Positions 40,239-49,371 of a stretch of DNA of 54,336 nt are shown here, piece by piece. The notes beneath the pieces are model-generated. The model searched no databases, had not been told where the DNA came from, and was given only the letters and a program-made list of their open reading frames with translations. This DNA comes from an uncultured Bacilli bacterium. GTDB taxonomy: Bacteria > Bacillota_I > Bacilli_A > RF39 > UBA660. Location of the stretch: NCBI GenBank assembly GCA_947625505.1, contig CANQON010000010.1, positions 1-54,336 on the forward strand. Reading direction: 5' to 3'. The first letter of the stretch is position 1, and each line of letters starts with the position of its first letter. A program made the position numbers and the translations under genes.

Positions 40239-42790
40239 CTTAATGCTTCAACAGGATCTTTTTTAGATGCAATACGTGATGGAATTAAACCTGCTATAAC
40301 GGTAAGTAACATACTTATAATAACTAATATAATAGCTCCTTTATAAGGTAGTTTAGATATATTACTTACTTCTGTAATATTTTTAATAATAATATTTATT
40401 GGAATATTTAATAAAATAGTTACACCTATACCTATAATACCTGCTATTAAACCAACAATAAATGTTTCAGCATTAAATACTCTTGAAATATCCTTTTTAG
40501 AAGCACCTATACTTCTTAAGATACCAATTTCTTTAGTACGCTCTAACACAGATATATAAGTAATAATACCTATCATAATAGATGAAACAATTAATGATAT
40601 ACTAACAAAAGCCATTAAGACATAACTAATAATATCAACAATACTGGTTACACTAGACATCATAAGTCCTACATAATCGGTATAATTGATAACATCTTCT
40701 TCTCTTTTTTCATCTGTTGCTTTATCATTATATTCACTAATTAATTCAGCTATTCTTTCCTTAGATTCAAAATCTTTAGGATATATATTTATCATACTAG
40801 GTTTAGAAAGATCAGCTACACCTAATTTTCTTAAATTATCATCATAGGTTGCTCCATATGTGTCCATATAAGTAGATATAACTTCTGTCATTTCTTCACG
40901 TGATAGAGATGCCAAATAAGCTTGTTCCTCACGTGATAAGTCATTAATATCGAATTCAGCGTTAATATCCTTAAATTCATGCCCATTAAAGACATTGATA
41001 TCCTCATGAGCTTTTTGATCTTTAACAATTTGTTGCTCGTTAGTTAAATTAATAACATGTTCTGTTAAATCCTTAGTATATCCTATTTCACCATAACTAG
41101 TTCCAACAACAGCATCAGGTTTAGGTCTAATAATACCTACGACTTTTATTTCTTCAGCATTATTTATAACTTTACGCATATAATCTTCATCACTAGATTT
41201 ATCAACCCAAACATTGCCATTCTTTTCGAAATAATCAGTCTTTAAAACTAATTTAAATTTTAAATCTAAAATATCTTGATAATTATATGAAGAACTTTCA
41301 AAAGTAACTTCTTCACCATTAATCATACGACGAAGTAATCCTTCGATTTCTTTTTGATCTTTTAAGCCTAAAGTATATAATGTATAATCGCTAACTTCAT
41401 TATCTTCATTAACAATAAGAACTACTTCATTATATTTTTTAGGCCATGTACCTGCTACTACATCATATTGTGACTCTAATAATTTTTGATTATTTAGTAA
41501 TTCACGCCACATATTTGTTTGCGATGATGACATAGGTATCATACCATTAGTACCATCTGTAAATCCTATCTTTTCCATAATAGGACTAGGATTTACTTTA
41601 ATAATATCATCTTGGGTATTAGCGTTATATACTTGTATATCGATATTATAAGAGTATTGAATATCATTAGTTAAATCTTTAATTTCCCTACTATCATCAA
41701 GATACTTTTTAAACTTCTCTAAATTATTAGCTCTTATTTGCGTTGTCATGGTTGTAACAATATTATTTAAAATATCATTAGAATATATTTTATCAGTACC
41801 ATGTTCTTCTTTATTTTCTGAATTACCCATCATCATATTCATCATAGAAGACATATCAATGGTAGCTTCTTCAATAGTAATAGGATATGAAGATAAGGTA
41901 TCTTCTTCTACACGATCAATATAATTTTGCACACCATTAGATAAAGATAAAATAAGCGCTATACCAATGATACCAATAGATCCTGCGAAAGCTGTTAATA
42001 AAGTACGTCCTTTTTTTGTCATTAGATTATTTAAACTTAATCTTAAAGCTGTCATAAAAGACATCTTTGTTTTTCTATTATTTTCATCTATTTTAGCAGC
42101 ATGATCTTTTTCATCATATGGATTAGAGTCCCCTGTAATTTTACCATCACTTAAACGAACAATACGCGTAGAATACTCTTCAGCTAATTCAGCATTATGC
42201 GTAACCATAATAACTAATTTATCTTTAGCTATATCTTTTAATAAATCCATAATTTGTAGACTAGTATCTGAGTCTAAAGCACCTGTTGGTTCATCAGCTA
42301 ATAATATATCAGGATCATTAACTAAAGCACGAGCTATGGCAATACGTTGTACTTGCCCTCCTGACATTTGACTAGGCTTCTTATTCATATGCTCTTTTAA
42401 ACCAACTTTTTCTAATACTTTAATAGCTCTTTTGCGAGCTTCACTTTTAGGTACACCAGATAATGTCAAAGCAAGTTCAACATTAGATAAAGCTGTTTGA
42501 TGAGGAATTAAATTATAACTTTGGAAAACAAAGCCAATGGAATGATTACGATAAGTATCCCAATCACGATCTTTATACTTTTTAGTTGATTTACCATTAA
42601 TTATTAAATCACCACTAGTATATTTATCTAATCCTCCAATAATATTTAACATTGTTGTTTTACCACTACCACTTTGTCCTAAAATAGATACAAATTCACA
42701 ATCACGGAATTTTAAATTAATATCTTGTAAAGCTTGTTGTTTAAAATCACCTGTAATATAGGTTTTTGTAATATTTTTTAAATGTAGCAT
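40229..42790 (-). CDS. MacB/FtsX-type ABC transporter, ATPase and permease fused
   Basis: 853 residues. Residues 1-225 are a LolD-like ATPase: GQSGSGKTTMLNIIGGLD (Walker A), MSGGQVQRIAIARAL (signature), LLADEPTGALD (Walker B), and switch His in VMVTHN. One helix at about 265-285, a 430-residue extracytoplasmic region, then three helices near 715-840 with the FtsX motif ERTKEIGILRSIGASKKDI. In Firmicutes these act in peptide or antibiotic resistance and lipoprotein release by mechanotransmission, not classic import. No periplasmic partner or regulator is adjacent. Extended -10 promoter in front. Confidence 0.92.
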   Translation of the reverse strand: MLHLKNITKTYITGDFKQQALQDINLKFRDCEFVSILGQSGSGKTTMLNIIGGLDKYTSGDLIINGKSTKKYKDRDWDTYRNHSIGFVFQSYNLIPHQTALSNVELALTLSGVPKSEARKRAIKVLEKVGLKEHMNKKPSQMSGGQVQRIAIARALVNDPDILLADEPTGALDSDTSLQIMDLLKDIAKDKLVIMVTHNAELAEEYSTRIVRLSDGKITGDSNPYDEKDHAAKIDENNRKTKMSFMTALRLSLNNLMTKKGRTLLTAFAGSIGIIGIALILSLSNGVQNYIDRVEEDTLSSYPITIEEATIDMSSMMNMMMGNSENKEEHGTDKIYSNDILNNIVTTMTTQIRANNLEKFKKYLDDSREIKDLTNDIQYSYNIDIQVYNANTQDDIIKVNPSPIMEKIGFTDGTNGMIPMSSSQTNMWRELLNNQKLLESQYDVVAGTWPKKYNEVVLIVNEDNEVSDYTLYTLGLKDQKEIEGLLRRMINGEEVTFESSSYNYQDILDLKFKLVLKTDYFEKNGNVWVDKSSDEDYMRKVINNAEEIKVVGIIRPKPDAVVGTSYGEIGYTKDLTEHVINLTNEQQIVKDQKAHEDINVFNGHEFKDINAEFDINDLSREEQAYLASLSREEMTEVISTYMDTYGATYDDNLRKLGVADLSKPSMINIYPKDFESKERIAELISEYNDKATDEKREEDVINYTDYVGLMMSSVTSIVDIISYVLMAFVSISLIVSSIMIGIITYISVLERTKEIGILRSIGASKKDISRVFNAETFIVGLIAGIIGIGVTILLNIPINIIIKNITEVSNISKLPYKGAIILVIISMLLTVIAGLIPSRIASKKDPVEALRTE

Positions 42791-42813
42791 ATTCCATCTC
42801 CCACTATTATATG

Positions 42814-42822
42814 ATTATAACA
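42814..42822 (-). promoter_or_regulatory. extended -10 promoter of the MacB-like gene
   Basis: TGTTATAAT on the minus strand, 23 bases before the ATG. Confidence 0.55.
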
Positions 42823-42835
42823 CGTATACACTATT

Positions 42836-43333
42836 TTAACAAATCACTTTGTCACTTATTTTACTAAGTAATTTTTGATAATTATCTTTTCCAACAACTG
42901 ACTCTTTAAATAGTAAACCTAGTTTATCATCAGCTGTACATATAAAAAATTGATGTTTACTCTTTTTAAACTTTACTATATCTTTATATTTATATGCTAT
43001 TACATCATCATTAATACTAACTTTAACTGTCTCATCATCTAATGATACTTTATATGTGCCATAAGCTTTATTCGTATCTTTATCATTCTTTTTTAAACAT
43101 ATAGCAACATAAATACGTGTAAAAATAAACATTAGTAACATGATTGTTATAATAAAGAATACACCAATTATCGTTATAATTAATTTGTCAAATAATTTTG
43201 ATTTTAGCGCGTCATAAATAAAGAAAATATATAATAATATTCCCATTATAAGAAAGATAGTATTTGTTTTATATCTCTTTTTAATTAACTCCTCTTTTAA
43301 ATTATCTCTTGTCCATTCGTATTCAAAACTCAT
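42836..43333 (-). CDS. YcxB-like membrane protein
   Basis: 165 residues. Residues 1-20 are charged, two helices follow (about 24-42 and 49-73), then a C-terminal cytoplasmic beta domain: YKVSLDDETVKVSINDDVIAYKYKDIVKFKKSKHQFFIC, seen in part as VIAYKYKDIVKFK. That layout matches the YcxB family of unknown function. It overlaps uvrA by 4 bases and so is translated from the uvrA message; a role in DNA repair is not implied. Confidence 0.75.
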   Translation of the reverse strand: MSFEYEWTRDNLKEELIKKRYKTNTIFLIMGILLYIFFIYDALKSKLFDKLIITIIGVFFIITIMLLMFIFTRIYVAICLKKNDKDTNKAYGTYKVSLDDETVKVSINDDVIAYKYKDIVKFKKSKHQFFICTADDKLGLLFKESVVGKDNYQKLLSKISDKVIC

Positions 43334-46146
43334 TCTTTTACCTCCAACAATGGTTTTAAAAACGCCCCTGTATAGCTTTCTTTAACTTTAACAATTTCTT
43401 CAGGAGTACCACAAGCTACTAAGGTACCTCCTTCATCTCCCCCTTCTGGTCCTAAGTCAATAATATAATCAGCTGTTTTAATAACATCTAAATTGTGTTC
43501 AATAACTAAAACAGTATCACCATTATCAACAATACGATTTAAAATAATTAATAATTTTTTAATATCATCAGTATGCAATCCTGTTGTAGGCTCATCTAAA
43601 ATGAATAAAGTCTTTCCTGTAGGCTTCTTTTGTAACTCTTTAGCTAACTTAACACGAGCAGCTTCTCCTCCTGATAATGTTGTAGCGCTTTGTCCTAATT
43701 TAACATAAGATAATCCTACATCAACTAACATTTGTAATTTAGTCTTTATTTTTTGATGATTCTCAAAGAATTCTAAAGCTTCTTCAACTCGCATATTTAA
43801 AACATCATTAATATTTTTACCTTTATATTTTACTTGAAGTGTTTCACTATTATAGCGTGTACCTCCACATACTTCACAAGGTACATAAACATCAGGTAAG
43901 AAGTGCATTTCTATTTTTTTAACACCATCTCCCCAACAAGCTTCACATCTGCCACCTTTAACATTAAAAGAAAATCTTCCTTTATCGTATCCTCGCATCT
44001 TAGCTTCTTTTGTTTCAGCAAATACATCACGAATATCATCAAAGACACCTGTATAGGTAGCAGGATTACTTCTAGGTGTTCTTCCTATAGGAGCTTGACT
44101 TATATCAACTACTTTATCTATATAATCAATTCCTTTAATCTTTTTATGGGCTCCTACTTTCTCTTTGTTTTTATATAATTTATTAGCAATACTTCGATAT
44201 AATATTTGATTAACTAAAGTACTTTTTCCACTTCCACTTACACCTGTTACACAAGTTAATGTTCCTAAAGGTATCTTAACATCTAAATCTTTTAAGTTAT
44301 TCTCTTTAGCGCCTATTATTTCAATATACTTTTTATTACCTTTACGACGTTTTTTAGGAACCTCAATTTTTAATTCACCTATTAAATATTTACCTGTTAA
44401 ACTATGAGGATTTTTCATGACTTCAGTAGGAGTACCTGCTGCGACAACTTCTCCCCCATGTTCGCCTGCAGCAGGCCCTATATCAACTAAATAATCAGCT
44501 GCTAACATCGTATCAGTATCATGTTCAACAACAATTAAGGTATTACCTAAATCACGCATTTCTTTCATAGAATTTATTAAACGATTATTATCTCTTTGAT
44601 GTAATCCAATACTAGGTTCATCTAATACATATAAAACTCCTGTTAAATGTGATCCTATTTGGGTAGCTAATCTAATACGTTGTGCTTCTCCTCCTGATAA
44701 AGTTCCTGCACTACGATTTAAAGTTAAATAACCTAAACCAACATTATTTAAAAATCTTAGGCGATCACATATCTCTTTAATAACCATTTTTGATATTTCT
44801 GTTTTTTCTTTACTTAATTTTAAATTTTGAAAGAAATCTAACATCTTAGAAATACTTAATTTAGTTAATTCATAAATATCTTTATTGCCAACTTTAACAG
44901 CTAATATTGATGAATCAAGACGAGCACCATGACAAGTAGGACATTCTAACTCTGTCATAAACTGTTCTATCCAATCACGAATCCATCCACTTTTAGTTTC
45001 CATATATCTTCTTTCAAGATTATTAACAATACCTTCAAAATAATCAACAGTTCTTCTAGTATTACCATTATTAGCTACATAATTAAATTCTATAGGATCA
45101 GGACTCCCATACAATATAATATCTAATTCTTTTTTACTTAATTTTTCTACAGGCTTAGTTAAATCAATATTATAGTATTTAGATACTGTTTCAATTTGTG
45201 TACGATTGATTGTTGCATCTAAATTATAAGCAACAATAGCGCCATTTATAATACTTTTAGATTTATCAGGTATCAATAAATCAACATCTAATTTTAATTT
45301 AACACCTAAACCATTACAATCATGACAAGCACCATATGGAGCATTAAAGGAAAACATTCTAGGTTCTAGCTCTGGTAATGAAAAATCACATTCAGGACAA
45401 GCATATTTCTCACTCATCACTATTTCATCACCACCGATGACATCAATAACAGCTTTACCTTTAGATTCTTTAACAGCAAGTTCAATAGCTTCATATAAAC
45501 GACTACGAATATCTTCTTTAATAATAAGGCGATCAATAACAATACTAATATTATGTTTTTTATTTTTTTCTAATTCAATATTTTCTGATAAATCATGATC
45601 TATTCCGTCTACAACAACACGAACATATCCATCTTTTCTTAAATCATCAAAGACATCTTTATATGTACCCTTTTCTCCATAAGCAATAGGACTTAACACT
45701 CTTATTTTTGTACCAATATCTAATTTTAATATTTGGTTTGTCATTTCTTCAATAGATTGACTACTAATAGGTTTATGATGGATAGGACAATAAGGAACAC
45801 CTACTCTAGCATATAACAACCTTAAATAATCATATATCTCTGTTACAGTCGCTACTGTACTACGAGGATTTTTATTAGTTGTCTTTTGATCAATACTAAT
45901 TGATGGACTAAGTCCTTCAATAGAATCAACATCAGGTTTTTCTGTTCCTCCTAAAAATTGTCTAGCATAAGCACTAAGTGATTCTACATATCTTCTTTGA
46001 CCTTCAGCATAAATAGTATCAAAAGCTAAACTGCTTTTTCCACTACCACTTACACCTGTCATAACAATTAATTTATTTTTAGGTAATTCTAGATTAATAT
46101 TTTTTAAGTTATTTTCTCTAGCACCTTTAATAATTATCTTATCCAT
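43330..46146 (-). CDS. uvrA: excinuclease ABC subunit A
   Basis: 938 residues, normal length. Damage-recognition ATPase of nucleotide excision repair. Two ABC modules, each with Walker A (GVSGSGKSSLAFD and GVSGSGKSTLVNQ) and signature (LSGGEAQRIRLA and LSGGEAARVKLA). Two zinc modules are visible: CPECDFSLPELEPRMFSFN region with CHDCNG, and CEACWGDG with CEVCGGTR. uvrB, its usual neighbour, is not in the window. Own promoter TGTTATAAT and GGTGAT ribosome site. Confidence 0.98.
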   Translation of the reverse strand: MDKIIIKGARENNLKNINLELPKNKLIVMTGVSGSGKSSLAFDTIYAEGQRRYVESLSAYARQFLGGTEKPDVDSIEGLSPSISIDQKTTNKNPRSTVATVTEIYDYLRLLYARVGVPYCPIHHKPISSQSIEEMTNQILKLDIGTKIRVLSPIAYGEKGTYKDVFDDLRKDGYVRVVVDGIDHDLSENIELEKNKKHNISIVIDRLIIKEDIRSRLYEAIELAVKESKGKAVIDVIGGDEIVMSEKYACPECDFSLPELEPRMFSFNAPYGACHDCNGLGVKLKLDVDLLIPDKSKSIINGAIVAYNLDATINRTQIETVSKYYNIDLTKPVEKLSKKELDIILYGSPDPIEFNYVANNGNTRRTVDYFEGIVNNLERRYMETKSGWIRDWIEQFMTELECPTCHGARLDSSILAVKVGNKDIYELTKLSISKMLDFFQNLKLSKEKTEISKMVIKEICDRLRFLNNVGLGYLTLNRSAGTLSGGEAQRIRLATQIGSHLTGVLYVLDEPSIGLHQRDNNRLINSMKEMRDLGNTLIVVEHDTDTMLAADYLVDIGPAAGEHGGEVVAAGTPTEVMKNPHSLTGKYLIGELKIEVPKKRRKGNKKYIEIIGAKENNLKDLDVKIPLGTLTCVTGVSGSGKSTLVNQILYRSIANKLYKNKEKVGAHKKIKGIDYIDKVVDISQAPIGRTPRSNPATYTGVFDDIRDVFAETKEAKMRGYDKGRFSFNVKGGRCEACWGDGVKKIEMHFLPDVYVPCEVCGGTRYNSETLQVKYKGKNINDVLNMRVEEALEFFENHQKIKTKLQMLVDVGLSYVKLGQSATTLSGGEAARVKLAKELQKKPTGKTLFILDEPTTGLHTDDIKKLLIILNRIVDNGDTVLVIEHNLDVIKTADYIIDLGPEGGDEGGTLVACGTPEEIVKVKESYTGAFLKPLLEVKE

Positions 46147-46167
46147 ATAATCACCTCAAACGCTTAT

Positions 46168-46176
46168 ATTATAACA
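46168..46176 (-). promoter_or_regulatory. extended -10 promoter of uvrA
   Basis: TGTTATAAT on the minus strand, 21 bases before the ATG. No SOS (DinR/LexA) box of the GAAC-N4-GTTC type is seen. Confidence 0.55.
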
Positions 46177-46177
46177 T

Positions 46178-46206
46178 AAAACATTTGATAAAATATCAAA
46201 TGTTTT
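46178..46206 (-). terminator. terminator after the 140-residue gene
   Basis: Minus strand AAAACATTTGATA, loop TTT, TATCAAATGTTTT. A 13-bp perfect stem, ending just before the uvrA -10 box. Confidence 0.75.
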
Positions 46207-46627
46207 ACTTAAATGTGTCTCTTTTTATATTTTTAGGATCATTATTTTTTATATCCTCAATTATCATTTTTCCTTTATTAAGTGCATGGCCTATAAATTT
46301 TTCATAACTAGGTGAAGAATAAACAGGATTTTCCTCTTTTTCTTGTTCTTCGCGAGATTGTTCTCTAGCTTGCTCACCTACTAAAGTATCAACAACATTA
46401 GGATTAGCACTAGCATTATTAGTTGATGCTGATGCATCCATAATATTTTGTCTTACAATTCGGCCACTTACTATAGTTCCACTTTGAAGTGATATCTCTT
46501 CAAGGCGCTTATCAAGTTCTTCTTTTTTTTCATTTCCTTTAATAAAACTACGAACGTCAGCCCCTTTTCGTAAATCGTTTCCTACGCGAATATATTGTTG
46601 TCTATCTTCGAAATGATTATTATTCAT
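46205..46627 (-). CDS. hydrophilic protein of unknown function
   Basis: 140 residues, highly charged, no signal or membrane segment. A likely helical/coiled-coil part at about 30-48 (EKKEELDKRLEEISLQ), an Asn/Ala/Ser-rich low-complexity linker at 66-80, a Glu/Gln/Arg-rich helix at 86-100 and a basic C-terminus. Its start codon shares one base with the stop of the preceding gene (ATAATG), so the two are coupled. No family recognised. Confidence 0.7.
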   Translation of the reverse strand: MNNNHFEDRQQYIRVGNDLRKGADVRSFIKGNEKKEELDKRLEEISLQSGTIVSGRIVRQNIMDASASTNNASANPNVVDTLVGEQAREQSREEQEKEENPVYSSPSYEKFIGHALNKGKMIIEDIKNNDPKNIKRDTFK

Positions 46628-47757
46628 TATTTTTTATATTCTCCACTTAAGAAGCAATAATCTTGATATGCACAATCTTCAATTGTAAATGTATAACGAT
46701 AAGCTTTCGTTTTATCTTTTCCTAAAGCCTTTACAACATTAGTTAATTCTTGTTGATAGTTAGTTGTTGTAAGTGTTCCTCTTGTTATTTCTTCTGTATA
46801 ATCAGCATTTTTATATAAGATATATGCCTTTGTAGAACGATTAACAATAGCAAACGCTACATGATTATCAACATAAATTTCAACATTCTTTTCAGAGCTT
46901 GATGCCTCATAAGGTACTTTAATATCATAATACTCGATATTAGATGTTGCGACTTTACCACAATTTCCATAGTAAACAAAAGTATCTGATTTAGCATCAT
47001 ATTTCCAAGTTCCAACATATTTTGTATTTGTACTATTAGTTGGAACACTAAAATTAGTTAATGAATATTTAGCATTTCTTGTATATAAATTTTCAATACG
47101 TAATTTAAAATATCTTCCTTCAATAGATACTTTATTAGCAGTTGAGCCACAGAACTTACCTGAATACTTGCCATTATATTTTAAGATAAAAACATCTGGC
47201 ATATCTAATAAAGCATTATATAAAATATCATTATTAGAGAAATTACCAATCGTTAACTTATCTTTACTATAATAAGTATTTTTATTAGTACGATCATTAT
47301 GCATTACAGGATATTTTAATTTTTGTACGATAGCGCTATCAATGGTAATCTTCTCATACTCCTTCTCTTCAGGCTCCTCAATAGTTGCTGTAGGTTTCTT
47401 TTGTGAATTACGGAATTCACTAATTTTTTTTGAAATAGTTGGAAATAATAAAATAGCTATTAAAACAATAATACCACAAACAATTATTAAGACCATACTA
47501 GTTCCTCCCTTTTTAGGAGTATTTGAACTAGTTTCTTCATTATTTGTTACTTCTTTAGGTGTATGATTAATCTCTTGTAAAGGAGTTGGAGACACTTCAT
47601 TACCATTAAAATGTACTTTTGAAGTCTCTTTAGGTGCTCCATAAGATCTTACTTCATTACTATCATTTGTTTCTTTTGTTTCTTGTTTCATTTCCTCTAA
47701 TATTTCTTTTTTTAGTCTTTCCTTCATTTCTTCTTCGGTTTCATGATTATTATCCAT
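46627..47757 (-). CDS. single-pass membrane protein of unknown function
   Basis: 376 residues. Residues 1-85 are an acidic, Thr/Asn-rich cytoplasmic region beginning with a helix (EEEMKERLKKEILEEMKQE), a membrane helix lies at about 88-108 (SMVLIIVCGIIVLIAILLF), and about 265 extracytoplasmic residues follow, beta-rich with four to five Cys including CGST and a final DCAYQDYCFLSGEY that could form disulfides. AAGGAGG precedes the ATG, 12 bases after yqeH, so it is expressed with the yqeG-yqeH unit. No family recognised. Confidence 0.72.
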   Translation of the reverse strand: MDNNHETEEEMKERLKKEILEEMKQETKETNDSNEVRSYGAPKETSKVHFNGNEVSPTPLQEINHTPKEVTNNEETSSNTPKKGGTSMVLIIVCGIIVLIAILLFPTISKKISEFRNSQKKPTATIEEPEEKEYEKITIDSAIVQKLKYPVMHNDRTNKNTYYSKDKLTIGNFSNNDILYNALLDMPDVFILKYNGKYSGKFCGSTANKVSIEGRYFKLRIENLYTRNAKYSLTNFSVPTNSTNTKYVGTWKYDAKSDTFVYYGNCGKVATSNIEYYDIKVPYEASSSEKNVEIYVDNHVAFAIVNRSTKAYILYKNADYTEEITRGTLTTTNYQQELTNVVKALGKDKTKAYRYTFTIEDCAYQDYCFLSGEYKK

Positions 47758-47769
47758 TTTTATTCCTCC

Positions 47770-48756
47770 TTATATTAAAGCCTTTCTAACATATACATCT
47801 ACATTAGGTAAAGTATATATTTTAAAAGTATCTTTCTTAACTACTTTGATAAATCCTAAGCCATTAATAACTATATCTTCATTATCATTTGTTGTTACTT
47901 GGTGAAGAATTAATCCATCGATATTCTTCTCCTTAAATGATCTTTCAACATCTAAAGTATTAGCTACATAGAATGTTAAACTATTATTATTTAAGCAATC
48001 AACATATAATAAATCTTTAATATATATTATTTGATGATCTTTTATTTGATATGTTATAGGTTTTATTTCTTTACTTGGAATTATATTCTTTAAAATACTA
48101 ACATCAACAATATTCATCATACTACTATCATCTAATAATCCAGGGGTATCTATTAATGTTAAAGTATCATCTACTTTTATATCAATAGTATTAATAGTTG
48201 TTGATGGTAACATGCTCGTCGTAATAACAGAATCATAATCCGTATAATCAGCCATTAAGCGATTAATCATTGTTGATTTTCCTGCATTAGTAAATCCTAC
48301 AACATATACAGAAGCACTTGTCTGATATTTTCTTATCTTACTAATTAATTCATCAAAATGATAATTTTTCGTACTACTAATAATTACTTTATCAATAATG
48401 TTTAAATGACAATCATCAAAATACTTAAGTAAATTATCATCATAAATAGATAATGGTAAAACATCTCTTTTAGTTAAAACTAATAATATACGATTATTTA
48501 AATATTTATCTAACTCATCTAACATCTTAGGTATATTAAATAAATCAACAACTAATACCACTAAACTATTTGTTTTTCCAATATTTTTTAATATATCGAT
48601 AAAATCATTATTGTTTTTCATTACTAACTTATAATCACTATAATGTTTTATTCTAAAACAGCGCTCACAAAGAGCATTATCTATCTTTTTAGTATACCCT
48701 TCTTTATTAGGATCGCTTATTTGAAGAATAGTTCCACATCCATGACACTTATTCAT
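47770..48756 (-). CDS. yqeH: YqeH-type circularly permuted ribosome-assembly GTPase
   Basis: 328 residues from ATG 48756 (GGGAAGAT upstream; longer frames start inside yqeG). Zinc finger CHGCG..CERCF at the N-terminus. The GTPase motifs are permuted: LTKRDVLP (G4, usually NKxD) first, then SSTK (G5), GFTNAGKSTMINRL (G1) and IDTPGLLD (G3). YqeH is needed for 30S assembly and 16S processing in Bacillus. The gene overlaps yqeG by 8 bases, the conserved Firmicute pairing. Downstream aroE/yqeI/nadD genes normally found in the cluster are missing. Confidence 0.94.
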   Translation of the reverse strand: MNKCHGCGTILQISDPNKEGYTKKIDNALCERCFRIKHYSDYKLVMKNNNDFIDILKNIGKTNSLVVLVVDLFNIPKMLDELDKYLNNRILLVLTKRDVLPLSIYDDNLLKYFDDCHLNIIDKVIISSTKNYHFDELISKIRKYQTSASVYVVGFTNAGKSTMINRLMADYTDYDSVITTSMLPSTTINTIDIKVDDTLTLIDTPGLLDDSSMMNIVDVSILKNIIPSKEIKPITYQIKDHQIIYIKDLLYVDCLNNNSLTFYVANTLDVERSFKEKNIDGLILHQVTTNDNEDIVINGLGFIKVVKKDTFKIYTLPNVDVYVRKALI

Positions 48757-49270
48757 AATATCTTCCCTTAGTAAATAAGTTATTATCACGTAATTTCTTT
48801 AAAATACGTTTTTCTTTAATTCTCTTTAAACGAGCAAAGAAAAATTCTTTTTTACCTATTTGATTAATTAATATGGTTGTAATACCAACACCATTTCCTC
48901 CAGCGATATCATCTACTAATGAATCACCAATAATAGCAATTTCACTAAACTTTAAATCATAAACCTTAATAACAGATAAGAATTTACGAGGATGAGGTTT
49001 ACAAGCACAAGCACAGCAATCTACTTCTAACCCATCCTTAAAAGGTCTTACACGTTTTTTTAAACTATTAGAAAAAATAATTATTTTAAAACCTTTATTT
49101 TTTAAAGAATCAAATAATTCTTTTATTTTAGGATTAGGTTCTTTTTCAGTAATTGGTACCAAAGTATTATCTAAATCAAATAATAAACATCTAATACCAC
49201 GGGCATATAATTGATCATAGTTTATAGTATATATACTTTTTTGATATATATCAGGTACATATTTTTCCAT
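48749..49270 (-). CDS. yqeG: YqeG-family HAD phosphatase
   Basis: 173 residues. HAD motifs: LFDLDNTLVPI (nucleophile Asp and Asp+2), IIFSNSL (motif II Ser), KPHPRKFLSV (motif III Lys) and IGDSLVDDIAGGNGVG (motif IV). The start at 49270 is supported by GGTGGAG nine bases upstream and by the promoter, whose -10 box overlaps the alternative ATG at 49300. Founding partner of yqeH; physiological substrate unknown. Confidence 0.92.
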   Translation of the reverse strand: MEKYVPDIYQKSIYTINYDQLYARGIRCLLFDLDNTLVPITEKEPNPKIKELFDSLKNKGFKIIIFSNSLKKRVRPFKDGLEVDCCACACKPHPRKFLSVIKVYDLKFSEIAIIGDSLVDDIAGGNGVGITTILINQIGKKEFFFARLKRIKEKRILKKLRDNNLFTKGRYYE

Positions 49271-49298
49271 GGTCTCCACCCCTATGCTATACAATTTC

Positions 49299-49327
49299 AT
49301 TTTATCATATCTCCTTTGTTTTAGCAA
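49299..49327 (-). promoter_or_regulatory. promoter of yqeG-yqeH
   Basis: Minus strand TTGCTA (49327-49322), 17-bp spacer, TAAAAT (49304-49299). It decides the yqeG start, since mRNA begins after the upstream ATG. Confidence 0.7.
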
Positions 49328-49333
49328 TAAACA

Positions 49334-49371
49334 AATAAAAATAAAGTAATGAATTACTTTATTTTTATTAA
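49334..49371 (-). terminator. terminator of the ABC exporter gene
   Basis: Minus strand AATAAAAATAAAGTAA, loop TTCA, TTACTTTATTTTTATT: a 16-bp perfect A/T-rich stem right after the stop codon. Confidence 0.75.
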